This document shows positions 8,489 to 17,382 of a stretch of 64,000 nucleotides of DNA, piece after piece. The stretch's first letter is position 1, and every line of letters begins with the position of its first letter. Under the pieces are notes generated by a model that searched no databases, was not told the DNA's origin, and worked only from the letters and a program-made list of their open reading frames with translations. The position numbers and the translations under genes are program-made. This stretch comes from Thiocapsa sp. (GTDB lineage: Bacteria > Pseudomonadota > Gammaproteobacteria > Chromatiales > Chromatiaceae). The stretch lies in the NCBI RefSeq assembly GCF_018399035.1, contig NZ_CP073760.1:4220001-4284000 (forward strand), given 5' to 3'.

Positions 8489-9787
8489 TCAGCGATCGCT
8501 CGCCCGCTCGAAGACGATGCGTCCATCCAGGAACGTGGCCATGACGCGCCCGTGCATCTGCGTGTGGAGAAAGGGGCTGTTCTCGCCGTGGCTCAGGAGT
8601 GTCTCCGGCGTCGGTATCCAGCCGTCATTCGGATCGAAGATGCAGACATCCGCCGTCGCCCCGGGCGAGAGATGCCCGAGGTCGAGCCCCAGGATCTCGG
8701 CGGGACCGACGGTAAGTCGGGCGACGACGCCCGGCAGGTCGAGCACGCCTTCGGTGACCAAGCGCAGCGCGAGCGGCAGGAGGGTCTCGAGCCCCGAGAT
8801 GCCGGGCGCGGTCTCGGGGAAGGGGAGCAGTTTGGCATCGGCATCGTGCGGCTGGTGGTCCGAGCAGATGGCGCCGATCTCGCCGGCCGCGAGCGCATGG
8901 CGCAGGGCATCGCGGTCCGCCCGGGTGCGCAGGGGCGGCACCAGATGACAATTGGCGTCGAAGCCGTCCAGGTCGTCTTCGGTGAGGAAGAGTTGGTGGA
9001 TGGCGACGTCGCCGCTCGCCTGAACGCCGCGGCCGCGCGCTGCGGCCAGCATTACGGTCGCCCGTGCGGTCGAGAGACCGCGAAAATGGATGCGTGCGCC
9101 GGTCTGACCAGCTAATGCGAGATCGCGGGCGACGGCGACCGTCTCGGCGGCCTCCGGGATGCCGGGAAGCCCCAGCCGGGCGCTCACGCGGCCTTCGTGT
9201 GCACAGCCGCCGCTGGTCAGATCCGGGTCTTGCGGATGCAGGAAGAGCGTCAATCCGAAGGTGGCGGCGTACTCCATCGCACGTCGCTGCACCTGGGCGT
9301 TGCGAATCGACCGATCGGCTTGGCTCAGCACCGGGCAGCCGGCGAGCTTGAGCGCGGCCATCTCGGTGATCTGTTTGCCGTCGAGGTCTCGGGTCATGGC
9401 GCCGGCCGGCACGACACGCGCAAAGCCATGTCGCTGTGCGATCTGCTGAATCAGCTGCGCGACGGCCGGGGTATCGATGACGGGCGAGGTGTCGGGCGGG
9501 CAACAGAGCGTCGTGATCCCGGATGCCGCCGCCGCCCGAGTCTCGCTCGCGATCGTCGCCTTCTGCTCGAGACCGGGCTCGCGCAGCCGGGCGCTGAGGT
9601 CCACGAAACCGGGGCAGACGATGAGTCCCCGCGCATCGAGAACGCGCTCCGGTTCGAATCCGGGGGGCGCCTCGCCGATCGCGAGCACGCGCCCGTCGGC
9701 AAGATGAATGTCGACCTCTCGGTCGAGCCGGTTGGCCGGGTCGATCAGGCGCCCGCCGCGAATGCTGATTCGGTCGACCTCAGCCAT
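8489..9787 (-). CDS. pyrC': Non-catalytic dihydroorotase-like subunit (PyrC')
   Basis: A dihydroorotase-family amidohydrolase of about 432 residues. Where active enzymes have the metal-binding H-x-H in GFVD-x-H-x-HLREPG, this protein reads [13 protein letters not shown], so both histidines are gone; the downstream IHFRGLST also lacks the usual metal histidine. In Pseudomonas an inactive PyrC' like this is required to assemble the aspartate transcarbamoylase dodecamer, and I infer the same role. The ATG at 9787 overlaps the pyrB stop by 8 bases; an upstream ATG at 9799 is possible. A true dihydroorotase is expected elsewhere in the genome. Confidence 0.88.
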   Translation of the reverse strand: MAEVDRISIRGGRLIDPANRLDREVDIHLADGRVLAIGEAPPGFEPERVLDARGLIVCPGFVDLSARLREPGLEQKATIASETRAAAASGITTLCCPPDTSPVIDTPAVAQLIQQIAQRHGFARVVPAGAMTRDLDGKQITEMAALKLAGCPVLSQADRSIRNAQVQRRAMEYAATFGLTLFLHPQDPDLTSGGCAHEGRVSARLGLPGIPEAAETVAVARDLALAGQTGARIHFRGLSTARATVMLAAARGRGVQASGDVAIHQLFLTEDDLDGFDANCHLVPPLRTRADRDALRHALAAGEIGAICSDHQPHDADAKLLPFPETAPGISGLETLLPLALRLVTEGVLDLPGVVARLTVGPAEILGLDLGHLSPGATADVCIFDPNDGWIPTPETLLSHGENSPFLHTQMHGRVMATFLDGRIVFERASDR

Positions 9788-10787
9788 TGGTCTCACCATC
9801 CGTCTTGCCGTCCGCCTGCATGGCGATGTTCTGGGTGCCGATACACATGGACATGACCGCCATGCGGATCGCGATCCCGTTGGTGACCTGCTCGAGGATC
9901 ACCGAGCGGGGCCCGTCGGCGACCTGTGACTCGATCTCGACCCCGCGATTGATGGGCCCGGGATGCATCACGATGGCCTCGGGATGGGCCACGCCGAGGC
10001 GCTCTGCGGTGAGACCGTAGAGCTGGAAGTACTCGTGCTCGCTCGGCAGGAGCGCGTTGGTCATGCGTTCGCGTTGCAGGCGCAGCATGATGATGACGTC
10101 GACATCGCGGATCCCCTCGCGCAGATCGTGAAAGACCCGCACGCCGAGCGCCTCTTCGGCGAATGCCGGAATCAGGGTGCGCGGGCCGATGACCCGTACC
10201 TCGGCCGCACCCAAGATATTGAGGGCCGCGATCTGGGAGCGTGCCACACGCGAGTGCAGGATATCGCCGACGATGGCCACCCGGAGGTTCGCGAAATCAC
10301 CCTTGTGGCGACGGATGGTGAGCATGTCCAACATGCCCTGAGTCGGATGCGAATAGCGCCCGTCCCCGGCATTGATGACGCTCACGTGCGGTGCCGCATG
10401 GGCGGCGATGAAATGGGCCGCACCGCTCGAGGGGTGGCGCACCACGAACATGTCGACCTGCATCGCCTCGAGGTTGCGCAAGGTGTCGAGCAAGGTCTCG
10501 CCCTTGGCGGTCGCCGAGGTGGAGATGTTGAGGTTGAGCACGTCCGCGGAGAGCCGTTTGGCGGCCAGCTCGAAGGTCGTGCGGGTGCGGGTGCTGGTCT
10601 CGAAGAAGAGGTTCGCGACGACCTTGCCGCGGCACAGCGGAACCTTCTTGACCGCCTGCAGTGTCACCCCGAGGAAGCCTTCGGAGCGGTCCAGGATCTC
10701 GACCAAAAGCGCTCGGCTCAGCCCTTCGATCGTCAAAAAGTGCTTGAGGTTGCCCTGGCCGTCGAGCTGCGGGTGGCCTGTCTTCAT
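9780..10787 (-). CDS. pyrB: Aspartate carbamoyltransferase catalytic subunit
   Basis: Catalyses carbamoyl phosphate plus aspartate to carbamoyl aspartate in pyrimidine synthesis. Carbamoyl-phosphate site motifs are visible: [34 protein letters not shown] and [11 protein letters not shown]. The ATG at 10787 overlaps the pyrR stop as ATGA, indicating translational coupling; an in-frame start at 10811 would lie within pyrR and is less likely. It overlaps pyrC' downstream, so PyrB and PyrC' are probably made in step, consistent with a Pseudomonas-type heteromeric ATCase. Confidence 0.95.
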   Translation of the reverse strand: MKTGHPQLDGQGNLKHFLTIEGLSRALLVEILDRSEGFLGVTLQAVKKVPLCRGKVVANLFFETSTRTRTTFELAAKRLSADVLNLNISTSATAKGETLLDTLRNLEAMQVDMFVVRHPSSGAAHFIAAHAAPHVSVINAGDGRYSHPTQGMLDMLTIRRHKGDFANLRVAIVGDILHSRVARSQIAALNILGAAEVRVIGPRTLIPAFAEEALGVRVFHDLREGIRDVDVIIMLRLQRERMTNALLPSEHEYFQLYGLTAERLGVAHPEAIVMHPGPINRGVEIESQVADGPRSVILEQVTNGIAIRMAVMSMCIGTQNIAMQADGKTDGETNG

Positions 10788-11383
10788 CGACGCGCCTCGA
10801 CCTTGACGCACCTCGCAGGGGCCGCGAACGATGCCTTGCCGGCCTTGACCGCCGATGTCTTCGTGCTCTGCCCGCGCAGCAACACGAGCGGGTGCGGTCC
10901 GCTGAGCTTGATCTGCTCGCCCGGCTCGAGCTTGGCATGCAGGCCGACGACGTTCGGCTCGATCGGCAGCTCGCGCCCGTCGCGCTCGGAGAGGGTGACC
11001 AGGATGACCGAGGCCGGCCGGCCGTAGTCGAACAGGACATTCAGGGCGGCGCGGATGGTGCGACCGCTCTGCAGGACATCGTCCACCAAGATCAGATGGC
11101 GGTCGTCGATCCCGGTCGGCAGATACGAAGGACGCACCTGCGGATGCATCCCGATGCGGGTGAAATCGTCGCGATAGAAGGAGATGTCCAGATGACCGAG
11201 CGGCTCGGCCAGCTCAAGCACCTCATGCAGCCGATCCGCAACCCAGACCCCGCCGGTATGGATGCCGATCATCAGCGGGGCTTCGATGGCGCGCTCGGCG
11301 ACGAGAGAGCGCAGCTCGTCGGCCATGCGACCGATGATGCCGTCGATCTCGGCGCTGTCCTTCCAGATCTCGGAATTAATCAC
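10784..11383 (-). CDS. pyrR: PyrR: pyrimidine operon regulator / uracil phosphoribosyltransferase
   Basis: A 199-residue type I phosphoribosyltransferase fold. The PRPP loop is [18 protein letters not shown], with the family's [14 protein letters not shown] and DISFYRDDF segments. It is about 20-30 residues longer than typical PyrR because of a C-terminal tail rich in Lys, Ala and Arg. In Gram-positive bacteria PyrR binds pyr mRNA; in Pseudomonas-type clusters the regulatory role is less clear. The start codon appears to be GTG at 11383 without an obvious ribosome-binding site. It is first in the pyrR-pyrB-pyrC' overlap chain. Confidence 0.92.
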   Translation of the reverse strand: MINSEIWKDSAEIDGIIGRMADELRSLVAERAIEAPLMIGIHTGGVWVADRLHEVLELAEPLGHLDISFYRDDFTRIGMHPQVRPSYLPTGIDDRHLILVDDVLQSGRTIRAALNVLFDYGRPASVILVTLSERDGRELPIEPNVVGLHAKLEPGEQIKLSGPHPLVLLRGQSTKTSAVKAGKASFAAPARCVKVEARR

Positions 11384-11444
11384 AGACGAATGCTCGGGGT
11401 GGGAAGCTTGATGGTCGGGATGCTCAAGTGGTGAGTGGCCGATG

Positions 11445-11642
11445 AGGCATCGTGACGTTTCAGAAACAGGTGAACACCTTGTTCAAGGCGTAGGATGGGT
11501 AGAGCGTCAGCGAAACCCATCCTCCAAACCGCCGCGTTGCCGGGTTTCGGTCCGATGCCTTTGGCGCGGGCTGGATGGGTTTCGCTTCGCTCTACCCATC
11601 CTACGTGTCTGGATGGGTTTCGCTTCGCTCTACCCATCCTAC
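11445..11642. repeat. Family W repeat, copy 3, with tandem partial duplication
   Basis: A full W unit ends at 11604. Its closing arm (TGGATGGGTTTCGCTT to CCCATCCTACGTGT) is repeated once more at 11605-11642. It fills the pyrR-ruvX gap. Confidence 0.85.
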
Positions 11643-11653
11643 GTGTTTCCACT

Positions 11654-12073
11654 CTACGCAGCGCCGTGCTCGCACAGCCAGGTTTCCAGGATCAGGGCGG
11701 CGGCAACCGCATCGACCGCATCCCGGTCGGCCGCGCGTCCGCGCGGCGTCTCCGCGAGCTGCCGTCGCGCCTCGATCGAGGTCAGGCGCTCGTCGATGAG
11801 ATGCACCGCGAGGCGGAAGCGACCTTCGAGCTGGCGCCCGAACCGATGGACCTGAGCGGACCACTCGACCTCCTTGTCGTCCATCGTGAAGGGCAGCCCC
11901 ACGACGAATGCCTCGGGTTGCCACTCGCGCACCAAGGCGGCGATACCGTCCCAGTCCGGCTTGTCGTTGCGGCTGCGAAGCGTCACGAGGGGCGTGGCCG
12001 AGCCAGTGATGGTCTGGCCGACCGCGATACCGATCTTGCGCGGACCGAAGTCGAAGCCCAGTAGGGTGGTCAT
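11654..12073 (-). CDS. ruvX: Putative pre-16S rRNA nuclease, Holliday-junction-resolvase-like
   Basis: A 139-residue RNase H-fold protein of the YqgF/RuvX family. It starts with the metal-binding LLGFDFGPRKIGIAVG, contains VVGLPFTMD, and ends with the conserved IDERLTS and RDAVDAVAAALILETWL containing a second acidic residue. In E. coli YqgF processes the 5' end of 16S rRNA. It lies 48 bases after yqgE, a conserved pairing. A W repeat separates it from pyrR, breaking the usual tight operon spacing. Confidence 0.93.
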   Translation of the reverse strand: MTTLLGFDFGPRKIGIAVGQTITGSATPLVTLRSRNDKPDWDGIAALVREWQPEAFVVGLPFTMDDKEVEWSAQVHRFGRQLEGRFRLAVHLIDERLTSIEARRQLAETPRGRAADRDAVDAVAAALILETWLCEHGAA

Positions 12074-12121
12074 GCGGTGCTCGAACGCGCTCGATCCGAT
12101 GGATGTCCGTGCGGACGCGCT

Positions 12122-12685
12122 CTACGCGTGCCCGGCTTCGCCGCTAAGCAGGTTCAGATCGACCCCCAGCAGTTGCGCCGCGGCGAGCCAGCGGGCACTC
12201 GGGTCCATCCGAAAGATGATCTCTTGACTGGCCGGACCGCTCAGCCAGGCATTGGCACTCATCTCCTGCTCCAACTGACCGCTGCCCCAGCCGGCATAAC
12301 CCAAGGCGACCAGGGTCTGCTCGGGACCTTCGCCCGAGGCGATGGCCTCGAGGACGTCGCGCGAGGTGGTGACGCTGATATCCGATGTGATGCTCAGGGT
12401 CGAGTCGTAGGTCGGCCCGGAGGTGTGCAGCACGAAACCCCGGTCGGTCTGGACAGGTCCACCCTGATAGACCGGGATCTGCTCCGCGCTCGGGCGCAAC
12501 GCGACGATCTCGAGCTGGTCCAGCAGCTCGCCGAGCCTGACATCGAGCGGGCGGTTGATCACGATACCCATGGCGCCCTGATCCGTGTGCTCGCAGACAT
12601 AGGTCACCGTTCGCGAGAAATTCGGATCCTGAAGACCCGGCATCGCGATCAGGAAGTGGTTGGTGAGCGAGGTGCTGAAGGACAT
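12122..12685 (-). CDS. yqgE: YqgE/AlgH family protein
   Basis: 187 residues covering the complete UPF0301 fold: LTNHFLIAMPGLQDPNFSRTV, GAMGIVINRPLD, VYQGGPVQTDRGFVLH and GYAGWGSGQLEQEM. The biochemical role is unknown; AlgH was linked to alginate control in Pseudomonas. It is followed by ruvX, as in most gammaproteobacteria, and in the ancestral order would directly follow tonB. Here a coiled-coil gene on the other strand separates them. Confidence 0.93.
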   Translation of the reverse strand: MSFSTSLTNHFLIAMPGLQDPNFSRTVTYVCEHTDQGAMGIVINRPLDVRLGELLDQLEIVALRPSAEQIPVYQGGPVQTDRGFVLHTSGPTYDSTLSITSDISVTTSRDVLEAIASGEGPEQTLVALGYAGWGSGQLEQEMSANAWLSGPASQEIIFRMDPSARWLAAAQLLGVDLNLLSGEAGHA

Positions 12686-12890
12686 GGCGTTAGTATCCCG
12701 GTCGGGGAGATCTCAAGCAAGCCCGAGGATGGTCTTGCGGCAACCGGATGTCCGGGGTAGGGTTGCGCAACAAACCGTGTTTACGGGCTCGAGGGCCGCG
12801 GTCCGCAACAGACGTCGGCGTTCTCCGGCGAGCTTGCGCGCATCTAACGGTACGTCGATGGGGAGCCAAGCCCCCGAGGAGGTTCGGATC

Positions 12891-13265
12891 ATGGCACTGG
12901 CCAGAGAAGATATCGCGTTCATCAAGGAACACCTCGGCGAGTGGCTCGTCGAGGTCTCGCTCGGCAAGCCGCCCGCGGTGTATGAGATCGAGCTGCGCGA
13001 GCGCATGGTGAGGGTCGAGGAAGAGCTCAAGCATCAGCGCGAGCTGATGCGCCAGGGTTTCGAGCAGGTCGAGAAACGCTTTGAGCAGGTCGACAAGCGC
13101 TTTGAGCAAGTCGAGAGACGTTTCGAGCAGATCGACAAGCGTTTCGAGCAGGTCGACCGTCGATTCGACGAGCTGATCAAACGCAACGACCGCCATTTTC
13201 TGTGGCTGATCGGCTTCATCACGACCATCGCCGCGCTGATCATCGCCGCAGGCAAGCTGCTCTGA
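12891..13265 (+). CDS. Small coiled-coil protein with C-terminal membrane anchor
   Basis: 124 residues. Residues of about 55-95 form five near-perfect seven-residue repeats of the type RFEQVDK, encoded by a 21-bp DNA repeat (about 13057-13180), and end in a hydrophobic segment FLWLIGFITTIAALIIAAGKLL. It resembles DUF1640-like coiled-coil membrane proteins that accompany many repeat-rich genomes. ATG 12891 has a strong GAGGAGG site. Function is unknown. It lies opposite to and inside the otherwise conserved tonB-yqgE interval, so it is probably a later insertion. Slippage in the 21-bp repeat could change its length. Confidence 0.75.
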   Translation: MALAREDIAFIKEHLGEWLVEVSLGKPPAVYEIELRERMVRVEEELKHQRELMRQGFEQVEKRFEQVDKRFEQVERRFEQIDKRFEQVDRRFDELIKRNDRHFLWLIGFITTIAALIIAAGKLL

Positions 13266-13319
13266 CCTTGATGGATGGCGGTTTATCGCACGACCCGTCT
13301 CCACTCCTGACTGTCCCGT

Positions 13320-14255
13320 TTATTGCTCCCACCCCAACCCCCCGCCGCGCAAAAACTGCCAGGTCCGCACGATATCGAGCACGTCCGTCTCCGCGGCGAT
13401 GTCGGGCGGGAAGGGGGAGTAGGGCGCTGCAAGCTCCACGATCCTTACGGCCGCCTCGTCGAGTAGGTCGTAACCCGACGAGCGTACGACCCGGATCTGT
13501 TCCACGCTGCCGTCCGAGCGCACGGCGACATGCAGGATCAGGCTGCCGAACATGCGTTGATCCCGGGCCGCTTGCGGGTAATTGAGGTTGCCGATGCGCT
13601 CCACCTTGCGCGCCCAGGCGCCCAGATAGCTTGCATACCGAAACTCCCGCGTGCTCGCACTCACCGACTTACGCCGCACCCGGCTCGCGTAGGCGGCGGT
13701 CTTGGCCTGGAGGTTGGCCGTGAGGCGATCGATCTCCTCGCCGCGGCTGGCGAGGATCGCAGCCGCGTCGACCGGCGTGTCCCGGGCGGGGATCTCCCGC
13801 GCGGCCATCGGGTCGGGCGGAGGGAGTGGCTCGGGCTGGACCTCGGGCGCGGGTTCGGGCGGAGGCTCCACGCGTGCGAGCGTCTCGAGGTCCAGCGCAG
13901 GCGGCTCAGTGGTCTCTGTCGGGTCCGGAATAACCGTCTCGACACCGATCGGGTCGTCGTAGACCGCATTTCCGCTGGACGACACACCCGACCGATCGAT
14001 CTGCGACGGGGCCGCGTCCGGTGCCGGGGCTGACGCACCCCGACCGGCGTCGCGCAGGATCAAGATCTCCAGCGCCGATTCCGCGACGCCGCTCGCCTCG
14101 CGCCGGGGTGGCTCGAAGGAGACGAGGGTGATCGCACCGACATGCAGCAGTGTTGCAGCCAACAGGGCTATCGTGAGGGTCAAGCCCGAGGAGTCGTGAC
14201 CGGGCGTCGCGACGAGCGCGCTTGGAATCTGCGGTTCTGGCGAACTACTGGGCAT
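13320..14255 (-). CDS. tonB: TonB-family energy transducer
   Basis: 311 residues. The N-terminal membrane anchor is LTIALLAATLLHVGAITLVSF. Next comes a proline/glutamate-rich periplasm-spanning region (PPPEPAPEVQPEPLPPPDP), a short coiled segment, and a TonB C-terminal domain (NYPQAARDQRMFGSLILHVAV and SSGYDLLDEAAVRIVELAAPYSPFP). It couples the proton motive force to outer-membrane transporters. The ATG at 14255 follows GGAGA; the frame stays open upstream only through an R repeat, which I reject as coding. gshB and yqgE as neighbours match the Pseudomonas tonB3 locus. Confidence 0.9.
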   Translation of the reverse strand: MPSSSPEPQIPSALVATPGHDSSGLTLTIALLAATLLHVGAITLVSFEPPRREASGVAESALEILILRDAGRGASAPAPDAAPSQIDRSGVSSSGNAVYDDPIGVETVIPDPTETTEPPALDLETLARVEPPPEPAPEVQPEPLPPPDPMAAREIPARDTPVDAAAILASRGEEIDRLTANLQAKTAAYASRVRRKSVSASTREFRYASYLGAWARKVERIGNLNYPQAARDQRMFGSLILHVAVRSDGSVEQIRVVRSSGYDLLDEAAVRIVELAAPYSPFPPDIAAETDVLDIVRTWQFLRGGGLGWEQ

Positions 14256-14390
14256 GAATGTGGATCGATCTCCGGAAATCCCATCCCCGTTGTGTTGACG
14301 CCAGGAAGCACGACTCGCGCCGACGGTTGGTTGTGCCTCCCGCGGCCCTACCCATCCGGCCCTGAAATGTCGGGGCTGTAGAGGCGACTT

Positions 14391-14495
14391 AGGTGATTTC
14401 CGGGAAAGCATCGACCAACATGTAGGGGCGACTTTAGTCGCCCGGTAAGCATTGGCAACACGCACGGCCGGGATGATCATTCCCGGAAATCGCCT
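14391..14495 (+). repeat. Family R palindromic repeat, intact 'empty' IS110 target
   Basis: Runs from AGGTGATTTCCGGGAA to TTCCCGGAAATCGCCT without interruption and contains the CCAACATGTAGGGGCGAC target core where IS110 sits in the other copies. Confidence 0.88.
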
Positions 14496-14549
14496 TAAGT
14501 CGCCCCGACACGTCGGTGAGTCCTTCGGAGCGGTTCACAAACAACCGAA

Positions 14550-14668
14550 ATTCGTCGGATGGGTAGAGCGAAGCGAAACCCATCCAGCCCGCGCCAAGGG
14601 CATCGGACCGAAACCCGAGAACACGGCGGTTTGGAGGATGGGTTTCGCCGACGCTCTACCCATCCTAC
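14550..14668. repeat. Family W repeat, copy 4 (inverted)
   Basis: Reverse orientation relative to copies 1-3: GGATGGGTAGAGCGAAGCG at the left and CGACGCTCTACCCATCC at the right. It abuts the 3' end of apbE. Confidence 0.85.
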
Positions 14669-14675
14669 GCACTCA

Positions 14676-15773
14676 TCAAGGCTCAGTTGCACCCTGCGCC
14701 TCGCTTGGCTGCATCCTCGGCGCAATCGGCGCACCTGTGTCGACCAATTTGATGCGATCGGCCATCGCTTCGTTCATGTGCAGTGTGCCTTCGGCATCGA
14801 CGAGCAGGACATAGCGGATGTCCATCGCCCGCGCCACCGCCTCCCACTCGGTCGGACCCGCCACGAACATGGCGGTGGCTGCCGCGGCCGCGGTGGTCGC
14901 ATCCCGATGCAGGACGGTCACCGAGCGGGTGCCGCGCGCGGGCGAGCCGGTTCGCGGATCGATGATCGCATGATAGATGTCACCCTTGAATACGAAGTTC
15001 CGGTCGTAGTCGGCCTTGGTGACGAGGCTCTCGTCGCCGCGCATCGGCACGATGGCGAGTACGCCCGAACCGCTGGGTCGGCGAATCGTGATCCGCCAGG
15101 GCTGGCCGCTGCGATCGCCGATCACGCGGACCTCGCCGCCGGCCTTGATCAGTGCGCTTTTGATCCCGAGCTCGCGCAGGTGCTCGATGGCGAGATCCAT
15201 CGCATGGCTCTTGGCGATGCTGTCGAAATCCAGCTTGATGGCCGGATTGTGGCCGTGCAGCTCAAGCCCCTCGATATCGATCTGGCTCATCCCGGGTGTC
15301 GCCGCGACCAACCGCGCGATGTGCTGTGCGGGCGGCGGCGGGCGGCTGCGCACCGCCTCGGCATGGAACCCCCAGAGATCCATCAAATAGCCGATGGCGG
15401 GATTGAAGAGTCCGCCGCTTTGCTCCTCGAAGTCCTTGCTCAGGCGGACCAACGGCATGGTCGATGGGGGGGCCACGAACGGCTCCTCGGTCAGCAGCAT
15501 CTGATTGACCCGTCCCATCGGGCCGGGTTGCCAGGAATGCCATGCGTCCTGCAGGAAGGCGAAATCCTGCTGGACCAGGGACGCCGCCTGTTGCGCCTGT
15601 TGCCGGTCGACGCCGACCAGGCTCAGGTCGACCTGACCTCCGAAGGCGTCGAAACGGATGGTGGTGACCGGGGTTTCTTGTCCGCACGCGGCGAGTCCGA
15701 AGAGGGTAAGCGCGATTGCGTACAATAGGGGAACGCGCCGAAGCCGGGCGGGGCGGGAGGATGAATACAGCAC
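14676..15773 (-). CDS. apbE: FAD:protein FMN transferase (ApbE), lipoprotein
   Basis: About 365 residues. A lipoprotein signal ends in LTLFGLAAC, so the mature protein is membrane-anchored in the periplasm. The ApbE signature includes FNPAIGYLMDLWGF, LDFDSIAKSHAMDLA, ALIKAGGEVRVIG and YHAIIDPRTGSPA. The enzyme attaches FMN to Thr residues of Rnf/Nqr-type redox subunits. I chose GTG 15773, preceded by GGAGGTG, although the spacer is short; an in-frame TTG at 15845 would give a poor signal peptide. Compared with the Pseudomonas order, it is inserted between gshB and tonB. Confidence 0.9.
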   Translation of the reverse strand: MLYSSSRPARLRRVPLLYAIALTLFGLAACGQETPVTTIRFDAFGGQVDLSLVGVDRQQAQQAASLVQQDFAFLQDAWHSWQPGPMGRVNQMLLTEEPFVAPPSTMPLVRLSKDFEEQSGGLFNPAIGYLMDLWGFHAEAVRSRPPPPAQHIARLVAATPGMSQIDIEGLELHGHNPAIKLDFDSIAKSHAMDLAIEHLRELGIKSALIKAGGEVRVIGDRSGQPWRITIRRPSGSGVLAIVPMRGDESLVTKADYDRNFVFKGDIYHAIIDPRTGSPARGTRSVTVLHRDATTAAAAATAMFVAGPTEWEAVARAMDIRYVLLVDAEGTLHMNEAMADRIKLVDTGAPIAPRMQPSEAQGATEP

Positions 15774-15849
15774 GGACACCTCCGGGAATGGGTTGCCGGT
15801 CGCGGACGCTCGCGAGGCCGAGCGGCTCGGGTGACCGGTGGGCAAGGTC

Positions 15850-16806
15850 TCAGGTGCGACGCATGACTCGGGCCTGAATCGCGTCCATCAGATCACCCGC
15901 GATGTCGGTGCCGTAGGCGGCATCGATCTCGCGGATACAGGTCGGGCTGGTGACGTTGACCTCGGTGAGGTGGTCCCCGATCACGTCCAGACCGGCGAAA
16001 AGGATCTCGCGGGCGCGCAGCTCCGGGCCCACCTGCGCGGCAATCCAGCGATCCCGCTCGGTCAAGGGGCGCGCCTGCGCGGAGGCTCCCGCCGCGAGGT
16101 TGCCGCGCGTCTCGCCCGGCGCGGGGATGCGTGCAAGACAGTAGGGCGCAGGCTCGCCGTCCACCATCAGGATGCGCTTATCGCCGTCGCGGATCTCGGG
16201 GATGAAGCGCTGCGCCATGCAGAAGCGTCGACTGTGCAGTGTCAGTGCCTCGATGATGACGCTGAGGTTCGGGTCGTCCGCGCGCACGCGAAACACCGAG
16301 GCCCCGCCCATGCCGTCGAGCGGCTTGAGGATGATGTCGCCGTACTCGCGATGGAAGTCCCGAATCGCCCCGGAGCGGCGCGTGATCAGGGTCGGCGGTG
16401 TACACTGAGGAAAGGCCGCGGTGAAGACCTTTTCATTGGCGTCGCGCAGACTGCGCGGATGATTGACGACCAAGCAGCCGGCCGCGTGGGCCTGCTCGAG
16501 GAGATAGGTCGTGAAGATATATTCGATGTCGAACGGCGGATCCTTGCGCATCAACACCGCGCCCAGTGCATCGAGCGGGCGCTCGATCTCGGCCCCGAGA
16601 CGATACCAACCCGCGGGATCGTCCGTGACCTCGAGCGGGCGCATCCGCGCCAGGGTGCGTCCGTCGCGCAACGACAGATCCGCCACCTCCATGTACCACA
16701 GCGGCCAGCCGCGCCTCTGCGCGGCCAACAGCATGGCGAAGGTACTGTCCTTCTTGATGTTGATGGATCCGATCGGATCCATCACGACGCCGAGATCGAT
16801 AGACAT
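15850..16806 (-). CDS. gshB: Glutathione synthetase
   Basis: 318 residues, ATP-grasp fold. It shows the MDPIGSINIKKDSTFAML N-terminus, MRKDPPFD, the ATP-binding ILKPLDGMGGASVFR loop, and GLDVIGDHLTEVNVTSPTCIREI at the C-terminus. It joins gamma-glutamylcysteine and glycine to form glutathione. Divergent from the response-regulator gene, with about 40 bases between, as in Pseudomonas gshB-pilG. Confidence 0.95.
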   Translation of the reverse strand: MSIDLGVVMDPIGSINIKKDSTFAMLLAAQRRGWPLWYMEVADLSLRDGRTLARMRPLEVTDDPAGWYRLGAEIERPLDALGAVLMRKDPPFDIEYIFTTYLLEQAHAAGCLVVNHPRSLRDANEKVFTAAFPQCTPPTLITRRSGAIRDFHREYGDIILKPLDGMGGASVFRVRADDPNLSVIIEALTLHSRRFCMAQRFIPEIRDGDKRILMVDGEPAPYCLARIPAPGETRGNLAAGASAQARPLTERDRWIAAQVGPELRAREILFAGLDVIGDHLTEVNVTSPTCIREIDAAYGTDIAGDLMDAIQARVMRRT

Positions 16807-16845
16807 GCAAGCGAGTGTACTGCAGTGGCCGGGGGCTTGTCAGGG

Positions 16846-17313
16846 ATGATCACGAGGGCGCCGGCTCCGTCCGATTCGCGTGCATCGGATCTGCTGCTTG
16901 ATCCCTCGCCCGATGCGTCGCCCCCCGCGCGCGTTGCGCAAGGCGATGCCTGCATTCTGCTGGCGGACGACAGTCCGGTGGCGCGCCGCTTTGCGGCCAA
17001 GCTCCTGCGCGATCATGGTTACCGCGTCGAGGTTGCGCTCGACGGCTTCGCTGCGCTGGGCATGGTGTTCGAGGTGAAACCCGACCTGCTGCTCCTCGAT
17101 AGTCGAATGCCGCGGCTGGACGGCTTTCAAGTCTGCGCTCTGCTGAAGCGCGCCCCGGGGTTTGCGGACCTGCCGGTGGTCATCCTCTCGGATTGCGGCG
17201 GGCTTTACGCCCGCGTACGGGCCCATTTGGCCGGATCGCGGTCTTGTCTCGCGAAGCCGTTCACCGCCGACGAGCTGTTGAATGCCGTTGCCGGGGCACT
17301 CTGCGATGACTGA
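16846..17313 (+). CDS. PilG-like single-domain response regulator
   Basis: 155 residues, one receiver domain after a short Pro/Ala/Ser-rich N-terminus. ILLADDSPVARR gives the acidic pair, LLLLDSRMPRLDGF the phosphoacceptor Asp, VILSD the conserved Ser/Thr position and CLAKPF the Lys. Position next to gshB and before a ChpA-like gene matches the Pil-Chp twitching chemosensory locus, so a PilG role in type IV pilus control is inferred. The frame is open far upstream but antisense to gshB; ATG 16846 is the sensible start. Confidence 0.82.
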   Translation: MITRAPAPSDSRASDLLLDPSPDASPPARVAQGDACILLADDSPVARRFAAKLLRDHGYRVEVALDGFAALGMVFEVKPDLLLLDSRMPRLDGFQVCALLKRAPGFADLPVVILSDCGGLYARVRAHLAGSRSCLAKPFTADELLNAVAGALCDD

Positions 17314-17382
17314 TCCGCGCCCCCCGTCGCGCTCGACGCCGAGACGCCTCGCGCGACGACGAACCTGCAGACACTCGCCGAG

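Noticed and set aside
13057-13180. CRISPR-like array
   Set aside because: The 21-bp periodicity is in-frame coding repeat of a coiled coil with no spacers. The other repeats in the window are dispersed, not arrayed. No cas genes.
15838-16845. Upstream extension of the response-regulator frame
   Set aside because: It runs antisense through gshB; the receiver domain begins after ATG 16846.
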